DNA from: Periconia sp. R9002 | Taxonomy: Eukaryota; Ascomycota; Dothideomycetes; Pleosporales; Periconiaceae | Reading direction: 5' to 3' | Assembly: GCA_023627715.1 (NCBI GenBank) | Contig: JAMAHW010000075.1 | Coordinates: 62,001-126,000, forward strand | Length of the DNA stretch: 64,000 nt | Shown: piece by piece, positions 45,995-57,307 of the stretch | Layout: the number at the start of each line of letters is the position of its first letter | Numbering within the stretch: the stretch's first letter is position 1 | Program-made: the position numbers and the translations under genes | The notes under the pieces: generated by a model | Seen by the model: only the letters and a program-made list of their open reading frames with translations | Databases searched by the model: none | What the model was told of the DNA's origin: nothing

Positions 45995-47063
45995 ACCATT
46001 CGGAACCTATGTCATCTACGGCTTTTAGTCTTCGAGGATATAGATTTCTGCAATAACATCCTCTATTTGGTTGAGATTAACCTCTTTGATCTTCACTTCA
46101 CCCTATGCCTTGTAGACTCTTACGGTCAGTCTACTACCTTGACAGTCGGCTAGCCGTATAATTTATCGGGAAGCTGAAAGTCCAAAATGACATCTATTGC
46201 TACGCTGCAGTTAAAAATGCGCAAAAAAGCCTTTTTCACGCAGCTGAAGTGTCATATGATAATCAAAAAGCGGGTGATATGACGGATGACACGGTGGTGG
46301 CCTTGAACAGAATGAGGGGTCTGTACATAGCCCTCGGCTGAATAGTGCACGTCTTTGGCCGCCATGATCTTGTTTGCTTGAGTAAAATAGATTGGCTACT
46401 TTCAAGTAACAGATTACAAGGTAACGCGTCTGAATGTGATAGTTGGTTCGCACAATGGGTCGAATTAAAGGTAATTTTTGGCGATATCATCTATCAATTG
46501 CATCACAGGGTTGATCACCGTCTCCCGCATGGATATACAAGAAAGACGCAGCCCCAGGAGAGCAGAATAAACACGTTCTGCCCGTCACTGGTCAAAGCTA
46601 TACAGCTAAGGAAAAGTTCGCACAGTCCCCCAATCAAAATGACAGTTCATCTTCGTGCGGAGAATAGTTTATGGTGATGCGGCTTTAATAAACTCCGAGC
46701 TATCTTACTACCGCGCTCAAGTCTCAGTTCTAGCCTTGAAAAATCGGTTTCCGGACGAATCACGTGAGAATTAAAGGGTGAGTCAGACCTCGGGATTCAT
46801 GAGTCGGTAGGGAAGGCACGGTGTACAAACCAGGATACCACTATCTTGGCTCGCTGGTCGAGGTTACCATAACAAATATTCGACTAGGATGATTAGCATT
46901 CTGGAGCACGGTCCTAGTGCATGAAAACCCTATTCTTCGCTGTATTGCCTTTCCCCCAGCCTTCACTATTCGTTGTTAAAGTATACGTGATTACTAGGTG
47001 CATATCTATGCAGCACCTCAATTCTAGCGACTCTTTTATATAGAACGAGACTCCCTATTCCAG
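45995..47063 (+). other. Gene-free stretch between P450 and tandem repeat
   Basis: No coding signal. A+T-rich with a few short inverted segments; no element recognised. Confidence 0.5.
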
Positions 47064-47361
47064 GGTCACCTATTTACTTACACTTCTACTTTCCAAAATA
47101 TAGCAGGACTCACAGTTTGATCTGCTCACCACATCTCTTTACAATGTCATAGCTTTACGAACTGTGCCCCGGGGCTGAGACTTGTGGCGTACTCCAACAT
47201 GACCATTTCTCAGGTCACCTATCTACTCGAACTTCTCCTTTCTAAGATATAGCGGGACTCATAGTTTGATCTGCTCACCACATCTCTTCACAATGTCATA
47301 GCTTTACGAGCTGTGCCCCATGGCTGAGACATTTGCCGTACTACAACATGATCATTTCTAA
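47064..47361 (+). repeat. Tandem duplication, two copies of 149 bp
   Basis: Copy 1 (47064-47212) and copy 2 (47213-47361) align without any gap; both begin GGTCACCTAT, and a third begins GGTCACG at 47362 and then diverges. The shared core includes AGTTTGATCTGCTCACCACA and CAATGTCATAGCTTTACGA. The copies differ at roughly two dozen positions, mostly C/T or A/G transitions, as expected for an old duplication exposed to repeat-induced mutation. It lies 300 bp upstream of the flavin oxidase and could duplicate promoter sites; this is inference. Confidence 0.9.
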
Positions 47362-47663
47362 GGTCACGTTCTCAACATTGGCCCCCTAACGCCGCCACAA
47401 TTTTGAATAGATTTCAAATATCTGTCTCTATGAGGCTTACAATGCTATATGTACGAAAATCTATATTAACCTCTGTTTGTACGTTGATGATAATCGTCCA
47501 CAGAAAGAACTTCAACACACTCTCATTGTCTTCTTTTCGGCCGCAACAGAATCATTATTCTGTGCTTATTTTTTTGCACGAAACCCCAACCACACGTTGA
47601 TACTTTCATTTTTTTGTACTCGTTGTATCCACAAATTCAATCAAGTTCCCAATCCGTTTCCCA

Positions 47664-49190
47664 ATGGTTTTCCTCGCCTTTTCGGGGTGGGTTGCTCTGC
47701 TGGGCTTCCTCACCCCCGGTTTTGCGGCGCCTTCTTTGTATCTGCGTCAGAACGGCGACCTGAAATCCATACTGACAACCACCAATTTCGCCTGGTCTCC
47801 GGAAACTACTATTCGATTCCCAGGCTCTCCTGGATTCGCAAATGTCACAGAGAGGTGGACAATTGCCCAACCTCCTACTTATGCCGCAGTCATCAGCCCA
47901 GCAACCGAAGAAGATGTAGCTAAAGCTGTCAAACTCGCCCACGATCATCACATTCCCTTTCTGGCTACGGGTAAACGTCATGGATACACAGCTACCTTAG
48001 GAGAGCTACACAACGGCCTAGCCATCGACCTTGACCAGCTGAATTCGGTCGATATCGACGCCGCTACCGGCATCGTTACTTTTGGGGCGTCGGTCAGTAT
48101 CGGAGGGTTTAAAGACGATCTGTACGAAGCTGGTCTCATGTTGCCGTCCGGCTCTTGTGCATGTCCAGGCTACCTTGGTTTAACAGTCGGCGGGGGCGTC
48201 GGCCGCTACATGGGAAAGTATGGGTTGGTACTGGATAACCTGCTCTCTGCGCGGGTTGTCACGGCCACAGGGAAAATCGTTTCTGTTTCAGAAAAGGAAA
48301 ACGCGGAATTATTTTGGGGTATGCGCGGTGCCGGCGCCAATCTCGGTATTATAACATCAGCCACATTCCAAGCGGCCAAAGCTGATGAGCATGATAACGG
48401 GAACGTCCTGACAATTGACATGAGATTTGCGCCAAACGCAACAGAGGCCTATTTCAAACATCTCGACTCGGTACAGATATTTCCGGCCAACACTGCTGCC
48501 GGTCAACTTACATTCTGGAACGACACCAATAACCGCGCGGAGCTCCTGGTCAACTGGGTTTTCTTTGGTCCCGAGAAAGAAGGTCGTGCCTTTATGGATC
48601 AGTTCATTGCTTTGGGTCCTTACGCGATCGAGAATTATGAATACATTCCTTGGAACAAGCTCTATGCCGTTTCTGCCAGCGGCTTTGGCGAGAATGAAGT
48701 TTGCATACCAGACCTTTACCGAGACATGTATGGATCAAACATGAAAGTTCTTCCAGCCGCCCCTCTTCAAGAAACCTTTGATAAGTTTCAAAAGTTTTTT
48801 ATTGATCAGCCTGAGGCCCGTTTTACCGGGTGGAATTTCGAATTGTTCCCCAACCAGGCCACCCTTGCTGTGGATGACGATAAGACCGCTTATGCATGGC
48901 GAGACGCAGTGGGCTATTCAGTCGTTTCTGTTATGGTAAATGACCCATCAGATCCACTCCAGACTGAAGCGGGGGCCAAATTTGGGCGTGACTTGCGCAC
49001 TCTCTGGAACGCAAACTTTGGGTACGAGGACATAGGGGGGTCTGTCTACGTCAATTACGCCCATGGAGATGACCCAATCGAGAACAAATATGGCGCACGC
49101 AAATTACCGAGACTGGCAGCCTTGAAGAAACAGTGGGATCCAGACAATGTTTTTGCATACAACAATGCTCTGCCCACTAGTTACCCATAG
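47664..49190 (+). CDS. Secreted FAD-linked oxidase, berberine-bridge-enzyme type
   Basis: A single exon of 508 residues. A signal peptide (MVFLAFSGWVALLGFLTPGFAA) precedes the FAD_binding_4 (PCMH) domain: PPTYAAVISPATEEDVAKAV, then FLATGKRHGY with the likely His attachment site, then SGSCACPGYLGLTVGGGVG with a Cys at the second attachment position, and GAGANLGIITSATF. The C-terminal BBE motif (YVNYAHGD, KLKKQWDPDNVF-like ending with DPDNVFAYNNALP) closes the family. Several N-glycosylation sequons are present. Predicted bicovalent flavin, two-electron oxidation of alcohols or hydroquinones with O2. In flavoglaucin-type clusters a similar oxidase sets the quinone/aldehyde oxidation state. The reading frame is undamaged. 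Confidence 0.93.
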   Translation: MVFLAFSGWVALLGFLTPGFAAPSLYLRQNGDLKSILTTTNFAWSPETTIRFPGSPGFANVTERWTIAQPPTYAAVISPATEEDVAKAVKLAHDHHIPFLATGKRHGYTATLGELHNGLAIDLDQLNSVDIDAATGIVTFGASVSIGGFKDDLYEAGLMLPSGSCACPGYLGLTVGGGVGRYMGKYGLVLDNLLSARVVTATGKIVSVSEKENAELFWGMRGAGANLGIITSATFQAAKADEHDNGNVLTIDMRFAPNATEAYFKHLDSVQIFPANTAAGQLTFWNDTNNRAELLVNWVFFGPEKEGRAFMDQFIALGPYAIENYEYIPWNKLYAVSASGFGENEVCIPDLYRDMYGSNMKVLPAAPLQETFDKFQKFFIDQPEARFTGWNFELFPNQATLAVDDDKTAYAWRDAVGYSVVSVMVNDPSDPLQTEAGAKFGRDLRTLWNANFGYEDIGGSVYVNYAHGDDPIENKYGARKLPRLAALKKQWDPDNVFAYNNALPTSYP

Positions 49191-50617
49191 GTGGACTGTA
49201 GAAACCACAACTACTGAGCTGCAGAGCTGATTCACATTGTTAAAGTTCTTTGAGTCTAGATAGATCTCATTTAGTATACCTAGATTATATAAGGTCACGT
49301 GGCCACTTTTTTTTTCAATCAAACTTTTTCCACTCTTTTACGAACAAGTCTTTAACAACACCTTTTGGAAACCTTTTTTGAATTGAGCACAGATAGGCTG
49401 GGTAGTATACGTACTAAGCCAAATGCGTACAACTCAACTCATAGATTTGATAGCCGAGGCTTTGAGCGTGTTTGATCCTGGCCTGAACACAGCATAAAAA
49501 GTCGTATCACACACATGCACTTGTTGAGGCGCCTATCACGATATTTTTCTGGCTAAATTGAACCACAACGACGGTGACTGCGGGGATCACCAGTTCCGCC
49601 GATATCCGATAGGACATTTCTACTGTCGATCCCAAATTTCAATACACCATATCCGACACGGCGGATGTGGAGTTAAAAGCAAAATGCAACCTGTCTGTGG
49701 AGGTTGCGCTGTGAAGTGGCGTCATTGCCGCACATCCTTAATTTACGCAAAGAAAGTTAGGACGGATTTGTAAGGGTCGTTCATCTATGTCGCCCTTTAC
49801 AAGCGCATGGTTTCCAAGACTGGTAGACGGAGCAAGCCTAAAGCGGCATGATTTCGACTCGCCCGTATTTACATCTTGTACGAGAGCGGCTTCTATGCGC
49901 AGTTGTAATGGTCTCTTGGCTAGAAAGCTTAAGTGTGATTCCCAAATGCTTGGTTGAGTTTGTTTCACATTACATCATGGAGGTGACGTGGGTGAAACTG
50001 CCATGCAGGTCAACCTCAGTGTTTGTTATAGCCATAAAACAGTATTCATGGAAAGAAGGATTGCTTTATGCGCATTCTCTTGCATTCGACGGGAAATGTT
50101 TCGATATGTTTCCTTAGCCGCCGTCGCTTTGCTGTAGAGTATTGACCGTTCAACTACCGTGATACGTCGTCGAAACCCTGGCATTGCATTGTTTATATTA
50201 ATCGATATTGAGTGGAGAAGCAAATGCCTCAACTACCGTATCCTCAATCGTTGATCATTCGGATTTTGGACACTTCAGAAAAGTCTGATGACAGTAAATC
50301 ATGAAATGTTGCAGCAAGCAAACGCATCGGGCTCCAAAGCACCGACCTCGCATCCGATGGACACTGCCCAAAAGTCTGTACGACGGTTCTACTGCATGTT
50401 GACAAATATCCTAGAAATATTAGACTTGTGAAGGGTTACATATAGTCTAATTGAAGTATCCCTACAAGGGAAGGTAGTACAAGAACGACCTATATAGATA
50501 GTCAATTGTGCCATATTCATCTCCTCGTTTTCTTTCTCACACATTGACTTACACTTCTCTTGAACCTGTCTCAAGCACGAAAGTTTCTATCTTCTATAAT
50601 CGAACCCAAAAGTCGAT
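49191..50617 (+). other. Gene-free stretch of 1.4 kb
   Basis: Open frames are short and show no motif. No RNA gene, repeat or element recognised. The right end holds the methyltransferase promoter. Confidence 0.5.
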
Positions 50618-51579
50618 ATGACGACCGAGGTAGAACACTTTAACCTGCAGCTGCCGCAGGATCATATGGCTCGCTCAACCGAACTGCCATGGTACACGGC
50701 AGATGTTGAGAACAAGCTAAAGCCCTCATTCCGTAAACTGCTCGAGGAATGGAGTGGCATTGCCCCTGAGTCTGTGGTTTCCCATATATACCAAACGGTA
50801 CGTTGTGCAATCCCAAGTCAAATCGGTGCGAGTAAATGAATTTTATCTCACTGGCATATCAGCGCGACGAGTCGTGGAAAGTATTTCCCTGGCCATGCAT
50901 TGGAGAGTTCTGGTTTATGGAGCAAAGCCTCCTGCGCCATCCAGACTATGCCGCTACCCTTGCTAAACTCAAAGAGTCTGGTGGAGACGCCAAATTCCTG
51001 GACTTGGGAACCTGCCTTGGCCAGGACGTTCGCACACTCGCATACGATGGGGCTCCAATCTCGAGCCTATACGGCGCGGACGCACTCCCGAAATTCGAAG
51101 CAGCAGGCCATGCCTTGTTCAAAGACAGCGATCGTTTTGACTCCTCCCACTTCATCACGGGCGATATCTTCTCGGATAGTGATGATCTCGCCCAAACTCG
51201 CGGACAATGGGACATTGTACACATCGCAATGTTCTTGCATATTTTCTCGCTCGAGGATCAGGAAGTTGCGAGTCAGAATGTACTCAGGCTGTTGAAAGCG
51301 AGGCCAGGATCGGCAGTCATCGGCACCCAAACGGGAACAATGGATCCAGGCGAGTTGCAGTTGAAGCCGCCGATGTGCGAGCCAGGCGAGAACAGAACAA
51401 TATACAGGCAGAGCAAGGACACTCTGAAACATCTGTGGGAGAGCGCCGCGAAAGCGGTTGGGGTTGAGGTGAAAGTATGGACGGAATATGATGAGGCCGG
51501 TGAACATTGGGAGGAGAAGGAAAGGTTTTTTGTGGGGGACAAGGAACGGAATATTTTCTTCAAGGTAGAGATTGTTTAA
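50618..51579 (+). CDS. SAM-dependent methyltransferase
   Basis: Two exons, 50618-50797 and 50863-51579 (65-nt intron, phase 0), give 298 residues. N-terminal helices end in the conserved phrase RDESWKVFPWPCIGEFWF, typical of a fungal cluster methyltransferase family. The SAM fold follows: AKFLDLGTCLGQD (motif I, acidic-loop variant with Cys), LYGADALPKFEAAG (motif II, Asp for the ribose), WDIVHIAMFLHIFSLEDQ (motif IV region) and RPGSAVIGTQTG. Members carry out O- or C-methylation of polyketides and terpenoids. It is the last biosynthetic gene at this edge of the cluster, same strand as the oxidase. Whether it acts on the cluster product is inference. Confidence 0.9.
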
Positions 51580-51852
51580 GTTCCTTCTCCGGAACCTCTG
51601 TTCATCCCAATGGCTATCATTGCCGTCTCTTATGTAGTACAAATTGCAAGATACAGAACGATTTATTCCCGAGATTTGAGATAGCGAAGAAACGGTGATA
51701 ACTCTGTAAAGTCCGCTGCACATCGACCGCTATAGTGCTCCGCCGCCTCGGCTAAGCAGGGGGTTTGTTTATCTTCTTCCAAATTTCTGCGTCTCCCCGT
51801 AATCTCCCGTTGCTCTCTTTCCATTGCGACTTCCGTGATTATTACGCGCAAA

Positions 51853-52401
51853 ATGCCGCCGCTCTCTAAAAGCGTCAACGATGCCTTCAAAGCCTCTACC
51901 TCCACCCTGAAGATCTCATTTCCGAACACCAGCGTTACGAACCCGGGCCAGAAAGTCAAAAAGGAGGATGCGCAATCCCCTCCAACTCTCTTTCTCAAAT
52001 CTCCAACCCCCTCCAAATCATATTTCGCTCTCTCCCTCGACCCAGATGCGCCGTTTCCTTCCTTCCCCTTCCTCGGCCCAATACTGCACAGCATTCAAAC
52101 TAGTCTGGTCCCCGAAGGCGAACCCGACGACGAGGGGTACGTGAAGCTCGTGTCTTCTGTCCAGAATGTCGCGGATTGGATCGCGCCGGCCCCTCCAGGA
52201 ATTTCCAGCCCCCACCGTTATGTTTTCTTGTTGTGGGAGCAGCCAGAGGGTGTTTCTGATAAGAGTGTGAGAGAGTTGCTGCGCTTGAAGGAAGGTGCCA
52301 AGGCCGGGTTGGCTAAGAGAGTTAGATGGAACGAAGAGGATTTTGAACAGCGCGTGGGATTGAAAGAAGTAGTCGCTACGGCCTCGTTCGTATGTGGGTA
52401 G
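51853..52401 (+). CDS. Phosphatidylethanolamine-binding protein (PEBP) family
   Basis: A single exon of 182 residues from the ATG at 51853 (AAAATGCCG). PEBP landmarks: YFALSLDPDAPFPSFPFLGP (ligand-pocket DPDxP loop), GPILHSIQTSLV in place of the usual LHWL strand, and PAPPGISSPHRYVFLLWEQP (the GxxxxHRY-type second motif). The C-terminus RVRWNEEDFEQRVGL with VVATASFVCG is typical of fungal members. PEBPs bind phospholipid head groups or inhibit proteases (carboxypeptidase Y inhibitor-like). No signal peptide, so cytosolic. It lies 273 bp past the methyltransferase and probably marks the right border of the cluster. Confidence 0.9.
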   Translation: MPPLSKSVNDAFKASTSTLKISFPNTSVTNPGQKVKKEDAQSPPTLFLKSPTPSKSYFALSLDPDAPFPSFPFLGPILHSIQTSLVPEGEPDDEGYVKLVSSVQNVADWIAPAPPGISSPHRYVFLLWEQPEGVSDKSVRELLRLKEGAKAGLAKRVRWNEEDFEQRVGLKEVVATASFVCG

Positions 52402-53479
52402 ACTCTTCAGACATGACCGAGTCATATCCCTTTATCGGGTGCTCTTAAAATCGCTGTAATCAATAATTCTGTACATCAATGTCGAGCGTGCTGCTGTCTA
52501 CAATACCGCTGAATTCATGGATCAAAGTTTTTGAGGAAACTATTGCAATTTGTGAATACCAGCCATTAAAAGATATATGTGTGATTAACACATAGCTACA
52601 CTCATCCCCAATAGTCTTCATCTAGTGAACACCTATTTTCAGCCTCTGACTGCCCTCTGTAGCAAAGTGTGGGTATAAAGTCGGAAAATGCCGAAGCCAA
52701 TGCGCTTGAAGAAAGGACACGATCGCAAACAAAAGTTCGAGTTACCACGCGCGGGTATGAAATTGTTTCATTTGCAACAGACAAGCGCGAACACATGATT
52801 TGTTGCATATTTTTATATAGACTAGCAGCGCGTTCTTGCTCGCAAGACGTCACCCACACCTCATCTGGTAAACTGAGTGACTTACGCTATTAAGACGCAT
52901 TCTTTAGCTGGAGGTAGGATCACTAACGTCAGAGTAAGATATCTCCGACCGAATCTATCGCGCTGGGTAAACTTGTTGTTGCTGACACCTTTTCGGTATC
53001 TTGGTAACATTTTGAACACATTGCAAAATAGCCTCCAGCGTGTGCCAATCAAGCATTCCTTCTTCATATCCCAATTGTGACCTTAATTTCTTCAAACATG
53101 TGCGGGGAGGTAACGCTATGAGAGAAAACCCAAGGGACTCTAATAATAAACATCCCAATCCTTCCACTAGCTGTGTTAAGAACATGAGTATGTAAGGCCG
53201 TGAAGGCTAGATACAAAGTAGAAAAAAAAATGTATGCCGGAGGCTAAGATCAGCTAGACTATTTCATGGTGGCGCATACTGGTCAACGGACTGAAGCGGA
53301 GAGATGTTCAAGTAGGGTTACGATGTAAGCTTCCTGCAGACGAGGACCGGAGTATAGATAGCTCAGCGGGTATCGATCTCGTTTCCGTTGACTATGTGGA
53401 GCGCGCGTTTACTGGCCCTACTTATACTTGTGACTGGACTATTGTTTATATCATCCCGCTTTCTCACCAGTCATCAGCC
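52402..53479 (+). other. Gene-free stretch
   Basis: No coding signal, RNA gene or repeat recognised across about 1.1 kb. Poly-A tract near 53221-53229. Right end is promoter of the hydrolase. Confidence 0.5.
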
Positions 53480-54691
53480 ATGATGCGGCCATCTCACGGG
53501 GTAATTTTCGTGAGCTACGTCGCGTCCACGATCACCGCGTTGGCTTTCGCTGTCCACCCACAACTAGGACCGTACCCCGTCTCCATCTCCAATGTAGCTT
53601 TACAGACGTTGCGCGACGATGCTCTTTCACCACAGCAAAATGAGAAACGACGCCTCATGCTCTCTGTTTTCCAGCCCCAAATGTCCTCCCTGGCATGCGC
53701 GAACGCGTCGCACGTTGCGTATATGCCAGAAAAAACAGCGCGCGTCATGGAGAAACAGGAACCTGGTGGCGTGCCATTATCGCAGGTTTCGGGGCTGGAT
53801 TTTGCTGCATTGGACGTTGAGTATTGCGCCCCAGCGCGCGATGATGGACCGGTTGGCGTGTCGCCTTCGCCCTCGCCTATTCTGCTCTTCCAGCCAGGGT
53901 ACCAGGCCAGTAGGTTCGCGTACCAACTCTACCTCGCCGCGATTGCGAGCTCGGGGTACACGGTGGTGAGTATAGATATCACGTATGAGTGTCCGATTGT
54001 GGAGTTTCAAGACGGTTCGACGGTGGTGAACAATACGGGTGTGTCGCCGGATGGGTTGGGGCCAAACGAGAGTTTACCTGTGCGCGCACAAGACTTTTCA
54101 TCGGTCATCGACGCGATCGAAAGCGGATCACTTCCCATCAGCAAGTCGCGCGCGCCAAAGAATGGCAATGGTCGTGGTGATGGTCAAGAGGAAGCGAAAG
54201 CCAAAATAGGTGTTTTTGGCCACTCCATAGGCGGCGCCGCATCCCTCTTCGCCGCGTCCCTTGACCCCAGGATCAGCGCAGTTATAGATTGGGATGGACA
54301 GATCTTCTCTGCGCAGGTCAATGCCACCTCTTCTGCTCCCACAATGCTCTTCCAGCGCGAGTCCCCTCTTGAAGGCCATGTCGAAGGCTGGGAGTACGCG
54401 TGGGAAAACTTGTTACGGAGCGACACAAAGGCTTGGATCGCGCTGAATGGCACTCAACATCTAAGTTTCACGGATTTGCCGACGGTTATTGAGACAGAGA
54501 GTCTACGAACCACGAGGAATGGGGACGGGGTGTTGGCGGTTGGTGGTGTCATTGCACCGAGAAGGCTGAGTGGGGTGGTTTGGGCGTGGTCCGTGGCGTG
54601 GTTTGACCAGGTGTTGAAAGGCAAAGAGGATGGCTTGTTCTTTGGTGCCAAGCCAAGCGCAGAGTTCCCGGACGTGAGATTTGTAAAATAA
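53480..54691 (+). CDS. Secreted PAF-acetylhydrolase-like alpha/beta hydrolase
   Basis: A single exon of 403 residues. I start at the ATG at 53480, which opens a signal peptide (MMRPSHGVIFVSYVASTITALAFA); the frame upstream has only a GTG. The oxyanion region is ILLFQPGYQASRFAYQ and the nucleophile elbow GVFGHSIGGAASLFAA (Ser in GHSIGG). A likely Asp lies in AVIDWDGQIF and the catalytic His in NGTQHLSFTDLP. The set matches the PAF-AH II (isoform II, DUF-type) lipase group, which hydrolyses short acyl esters of phospholipids or similar substrates. Sequons NAS, NNT and NGT suggest secretion and glycosylation. No link to the cluster is evident. Confidence 0.88.
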   Translation: MMRPSHGVIFVSYVASTITALAFAVHPQLGPYPVSISNVALQTLRDDALSPQQNEKRRLMLSVFQPQMSSLACANASHVAYMPEKTARVMEKQEPGGVPLSQVSGLDFAALDVEYCAPARDDGPVGVSPSPSPILLFQPGYQASRFAYQLYLAAIASSGYTVVSIDITYECPIVEFQDGSTVVNNTGVSPDGLGPNESLPVRAQDFSSVIDAIESGSLPISKSRAPKNGNGRGDGQEEAKAKIGVFGHSIGGAASLFAASLDPRISAVIDWDGQIFSAQVNATSSAPTMLFQRESPLEGHVEGWEYAWENLLRSDTKAWIALNGTQHLSFTDLPTVIETESLRTTRNGDGVLAVGGVIAPRRLSGVVWAWSVAWFDQVLKGKEDGLFFGAKPSAEFPDVRFVK

Positions 54692-55664
54692 ATAGCTGTT
54701 CAACTTCTGTAGACTCCTAATTCCAGAATCAAGAGCTTGTCTTGACTACGCGGAATCCGCCAGTTTCCTTCGTTTGCGCCAATGTCATGCGGAAGACTAC
54801 AATCAAGTGTTTTACCTCTCCATAACTTAACTAATGAGTAACAGCAATCTGCAAGTGCCGCATTCTGTAGTGGATGTTTGTTTCTTCCATACGATATCGA
54901 AACTTTTGCCCGCTTTGTGTTGGGTGATCTCAAAAGCCGTTCGATTTGGGCAAGTTGAAAGAAATTGTATCTTGAGATCTCAGGTGGATTATACATTCAT
55001 CAAGATAGAAGGGGAATATTTTACAATCAATTAACGATTTTCACGACGTTCCTATCGAAGGTCAAATTTTCAGCAATTTTATAGACAAGTACCAATGAGT
55101 GGAGATATAGTGCGTTCGTGGGAAAGTACAGGAAAACGGAACGCCTATATCAGAATTCGATTTCCTCTGTATTCAAAAGAAATGTGCATATGTGCCGCGG
55201 AAAAGCCAAGAAATGTTGGTACTCTTTTCCGTTGGATCGGAGGCGGGGAGTGGAAAATGCTGAAGCAAGTTAGAATAGATTGAAATAGTATACCTTCGTC
55301 ACATGGCCAGCCTCAGTCTAACTAGAAACAAATGGAGTGGCGCCATGTGAAAAATAGTCGTGTGGGGCGCACGACCTATCAGGGTTAGCCAGGCGTGCCA
55401 GGTAGTAATTTTGACAGAAATCGGATGTTTTCTACGGAAGGTGGATCTTCATATCCGAGTTTTCTACGAGTTTTCCTCTGTTGATCATTTGATATCAAGA
55501 ACAGGACCTCAATGTGCGATTAGAAAAGCTTTTCAACTTTCGCAAGTCTTCACTGCCTCGCTTACTCATTCAAATCGATTTTTCTCTGGTTGAGCACACA
55601 GTTTCTTCTTAGAAATACAAGCCCTTGCAGTCTCCCAAGAGATCAATCGGATTCTGTCGCCTCA
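54692..55664 (+). other. Gene-free stretch
   Basis: Short frames only, none with a motif. An unrecognised upstream exon of the small protein at 55665 could lie at its right end, since a good acceptor (CCCTTGCAG, ending 55630) is present. No repeat seen. Confidence 0.45.
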
Positions 55665-55907
55665 ATGCTCATCACACGGGGATTCTCTCTAACCAACTTT
55701 GTCATTGGTTCTTCGGCTTTATGTTTCCAGATTTTCGTTCTCTATCCATGGCACGAGAAGCTCGAAGCGCAATTCAATGACATGACGGAGGCGCACAAAG
55801 CTATGCTGCGGGAGACTACGAAAAGGCATAGGCAAGAGCTGGGTGCTATCCGTGCGGAACTAGAACAGTTGAATAAGGAGAAAGAACGAAGGTCGAAGTT
55901 CTGGTGA
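55665..55907 (+). CDS. Small single-pass membrane protein with coiled-coil tail, unknown function
   Basis: Eighty residues from the ATG at 55665. A basic start (MLITRGFSLTNF) precedes a hydrophobic segment at about residues 13-27 (VIGSSALCFQIFVLY). A charged helix from about residue 30 (HEKLEAQFNDMTEAHKAMLR onward) has heptad-like spacing and ends in EKERRSKFW. The layout resembles small fungal mitochondrial inner-membrane or ER proteins, but I do not recognise the family with confidence. The open frame continues upstream without an ATG to 55590, so an additional 5' exon is possible. Confidence 0.6.
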   Translation: MLITRGFSLTNFVIGSSALCFQIFVLYPWHEKLEAQFNDMTEAHKAMLRETTKRHRQELGAIRAELEQLNKEKERRSKFW

Positions 55908-56504
55908 AACTAGATCACACGATATTTCACAGTGAGTAGAACCCTCAAATCTGGAGTTGAGGGAAGAGGACCAGTAGCTGGGCTGTATGGCTTTTCGCTA
56001 ACAGCACATTATCAGATTCGTAGACATAGTGTCCATGATGGATAGTTAGTCTTGCGACCACTCGATTCAGCAATTCAGAAGCACGGCACCAATCTCCCTC
56101 TCACTTAGATTGCGATAAATACTTCACGGTTTCTAGTACTACGGTACTATCGAATTATCCACTTCTGACACAGAAGCTAGAGAAATACAATACACAGGGA
56201 GCAAAGATATCATGCTGACAACTAAATTATGACCTTACAAAACATAAGAACAAATAAAAAGAAGACGTCCACGAGTCTCGCAAAGACTTTCCTGTGTGTG
56301 AGGGCTTACTAAATGTTAGGTGGAACCCCGCTTCCGAGAACTTCCATTTCGCCCCGATGACCGACCATCAGATTCCTACAAATATGAGCTGATAACATGC
56401 ATTTCAAAATCATACTAAACATCAAGAATTTAATCTGTTTCTCATCCATCGTCTGCAATTTATCACCCGCATTAAACGCATAGATTCGATTCAACACCAG
56501 CAGT
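55908..56504 (+). other. Gene-free stretch
   Basis: A+T-rich 597 bp with no coding signal; the right end is the promoter of the gene at 56505. Confidence 0.5.
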
Positions 56505-57307
56505 ATGCCTACAACCGAGTTTGTCTTCCCATCTTTCAAACCAGAGCTGGCCAAAGAGGCCAAGATTGCGGCCAGAAACGCTTTTCAACCACTCAACAAT
56601 CAGGCTGGCGTTCTGCACGCCTATTTCGGTCACATCACTCGCCAGAATGGTGAAGACATCACCAATCAAGATCGTTGCGTTCTGAACGTTGGTAAGCGAG
56701 GAAGACCCGCGTACACATCATCCCCACAAAAATTTCCTTCCGCTCCCATCTTTTATACTGTCTTGAATTTTCATCCTGCTTTATGACCATGAGTTCTGAT
56801 CTAATTCTCCGACAGAATGGCAAGATCCTTCATACTTCCACGCTTTCTTTCCTGCTTCTCCTCAGTTTCAAGAGTCAATAGCAAGCATCATGCCATACGC
56901 CGCCGGTAAATCAGCCCCAGTTCTATTCCAAAACGCGACTGAGAGCAAGAGATCATTGCCATGTTTCGAAAAGGGAGCTACGCAAGTTTTTATTGCTGAA
57001 GTGGGAGACCACGCTGCCGAAGTGGAAGGCGCATGGGACGATTTTGTCGCTGCGCTTAAGAAAGAGGGGAAGGATGTCGTGGAGTGGTCGGGCACGGGAA
57101 TCGAGAATGCTGAGGGAAGCTGGGTCGGGATACTCGGATGGTCCGATATAGAGGTATGTCTTGGTTACAGTCTCCTGGAGACGATTGCTAATGAGATTCT
57201 AGAGTATTGATTCCTTGGTCAAGAACGATGAAACGTCCAAGGTCGTAGAAAGGCTGCGAAAATTGGATGGTGTTCAAGAATACAGTATCTTATTCGAAAA
57301 GCTGTAA
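56505..57307 (+). CDS. Hypothetical protein, probable dimeric alpha/beta-barrel fold
   Basis: Three exons, 56505-56691, 56816-57153 and 57203-57307, join in phase to 209 residues. The protein seems built of two similar halves. Each has a beta strand, then a Trp-containing phrase followed by a helix: VGEWQDPSYFHAFFPASPQF in the first and LGWSDIESIDSLVKNDETSK in the second. This resembles ABM-type ferredoxin-like barrel proteins, which bind or oxidise small aromatics or act as stress proteins. No catalytic residues can be assigned. No signal peptide. The third exon supplies the last strand (VQEYSILFEKL). Function unknown. Confidence 0.75.
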
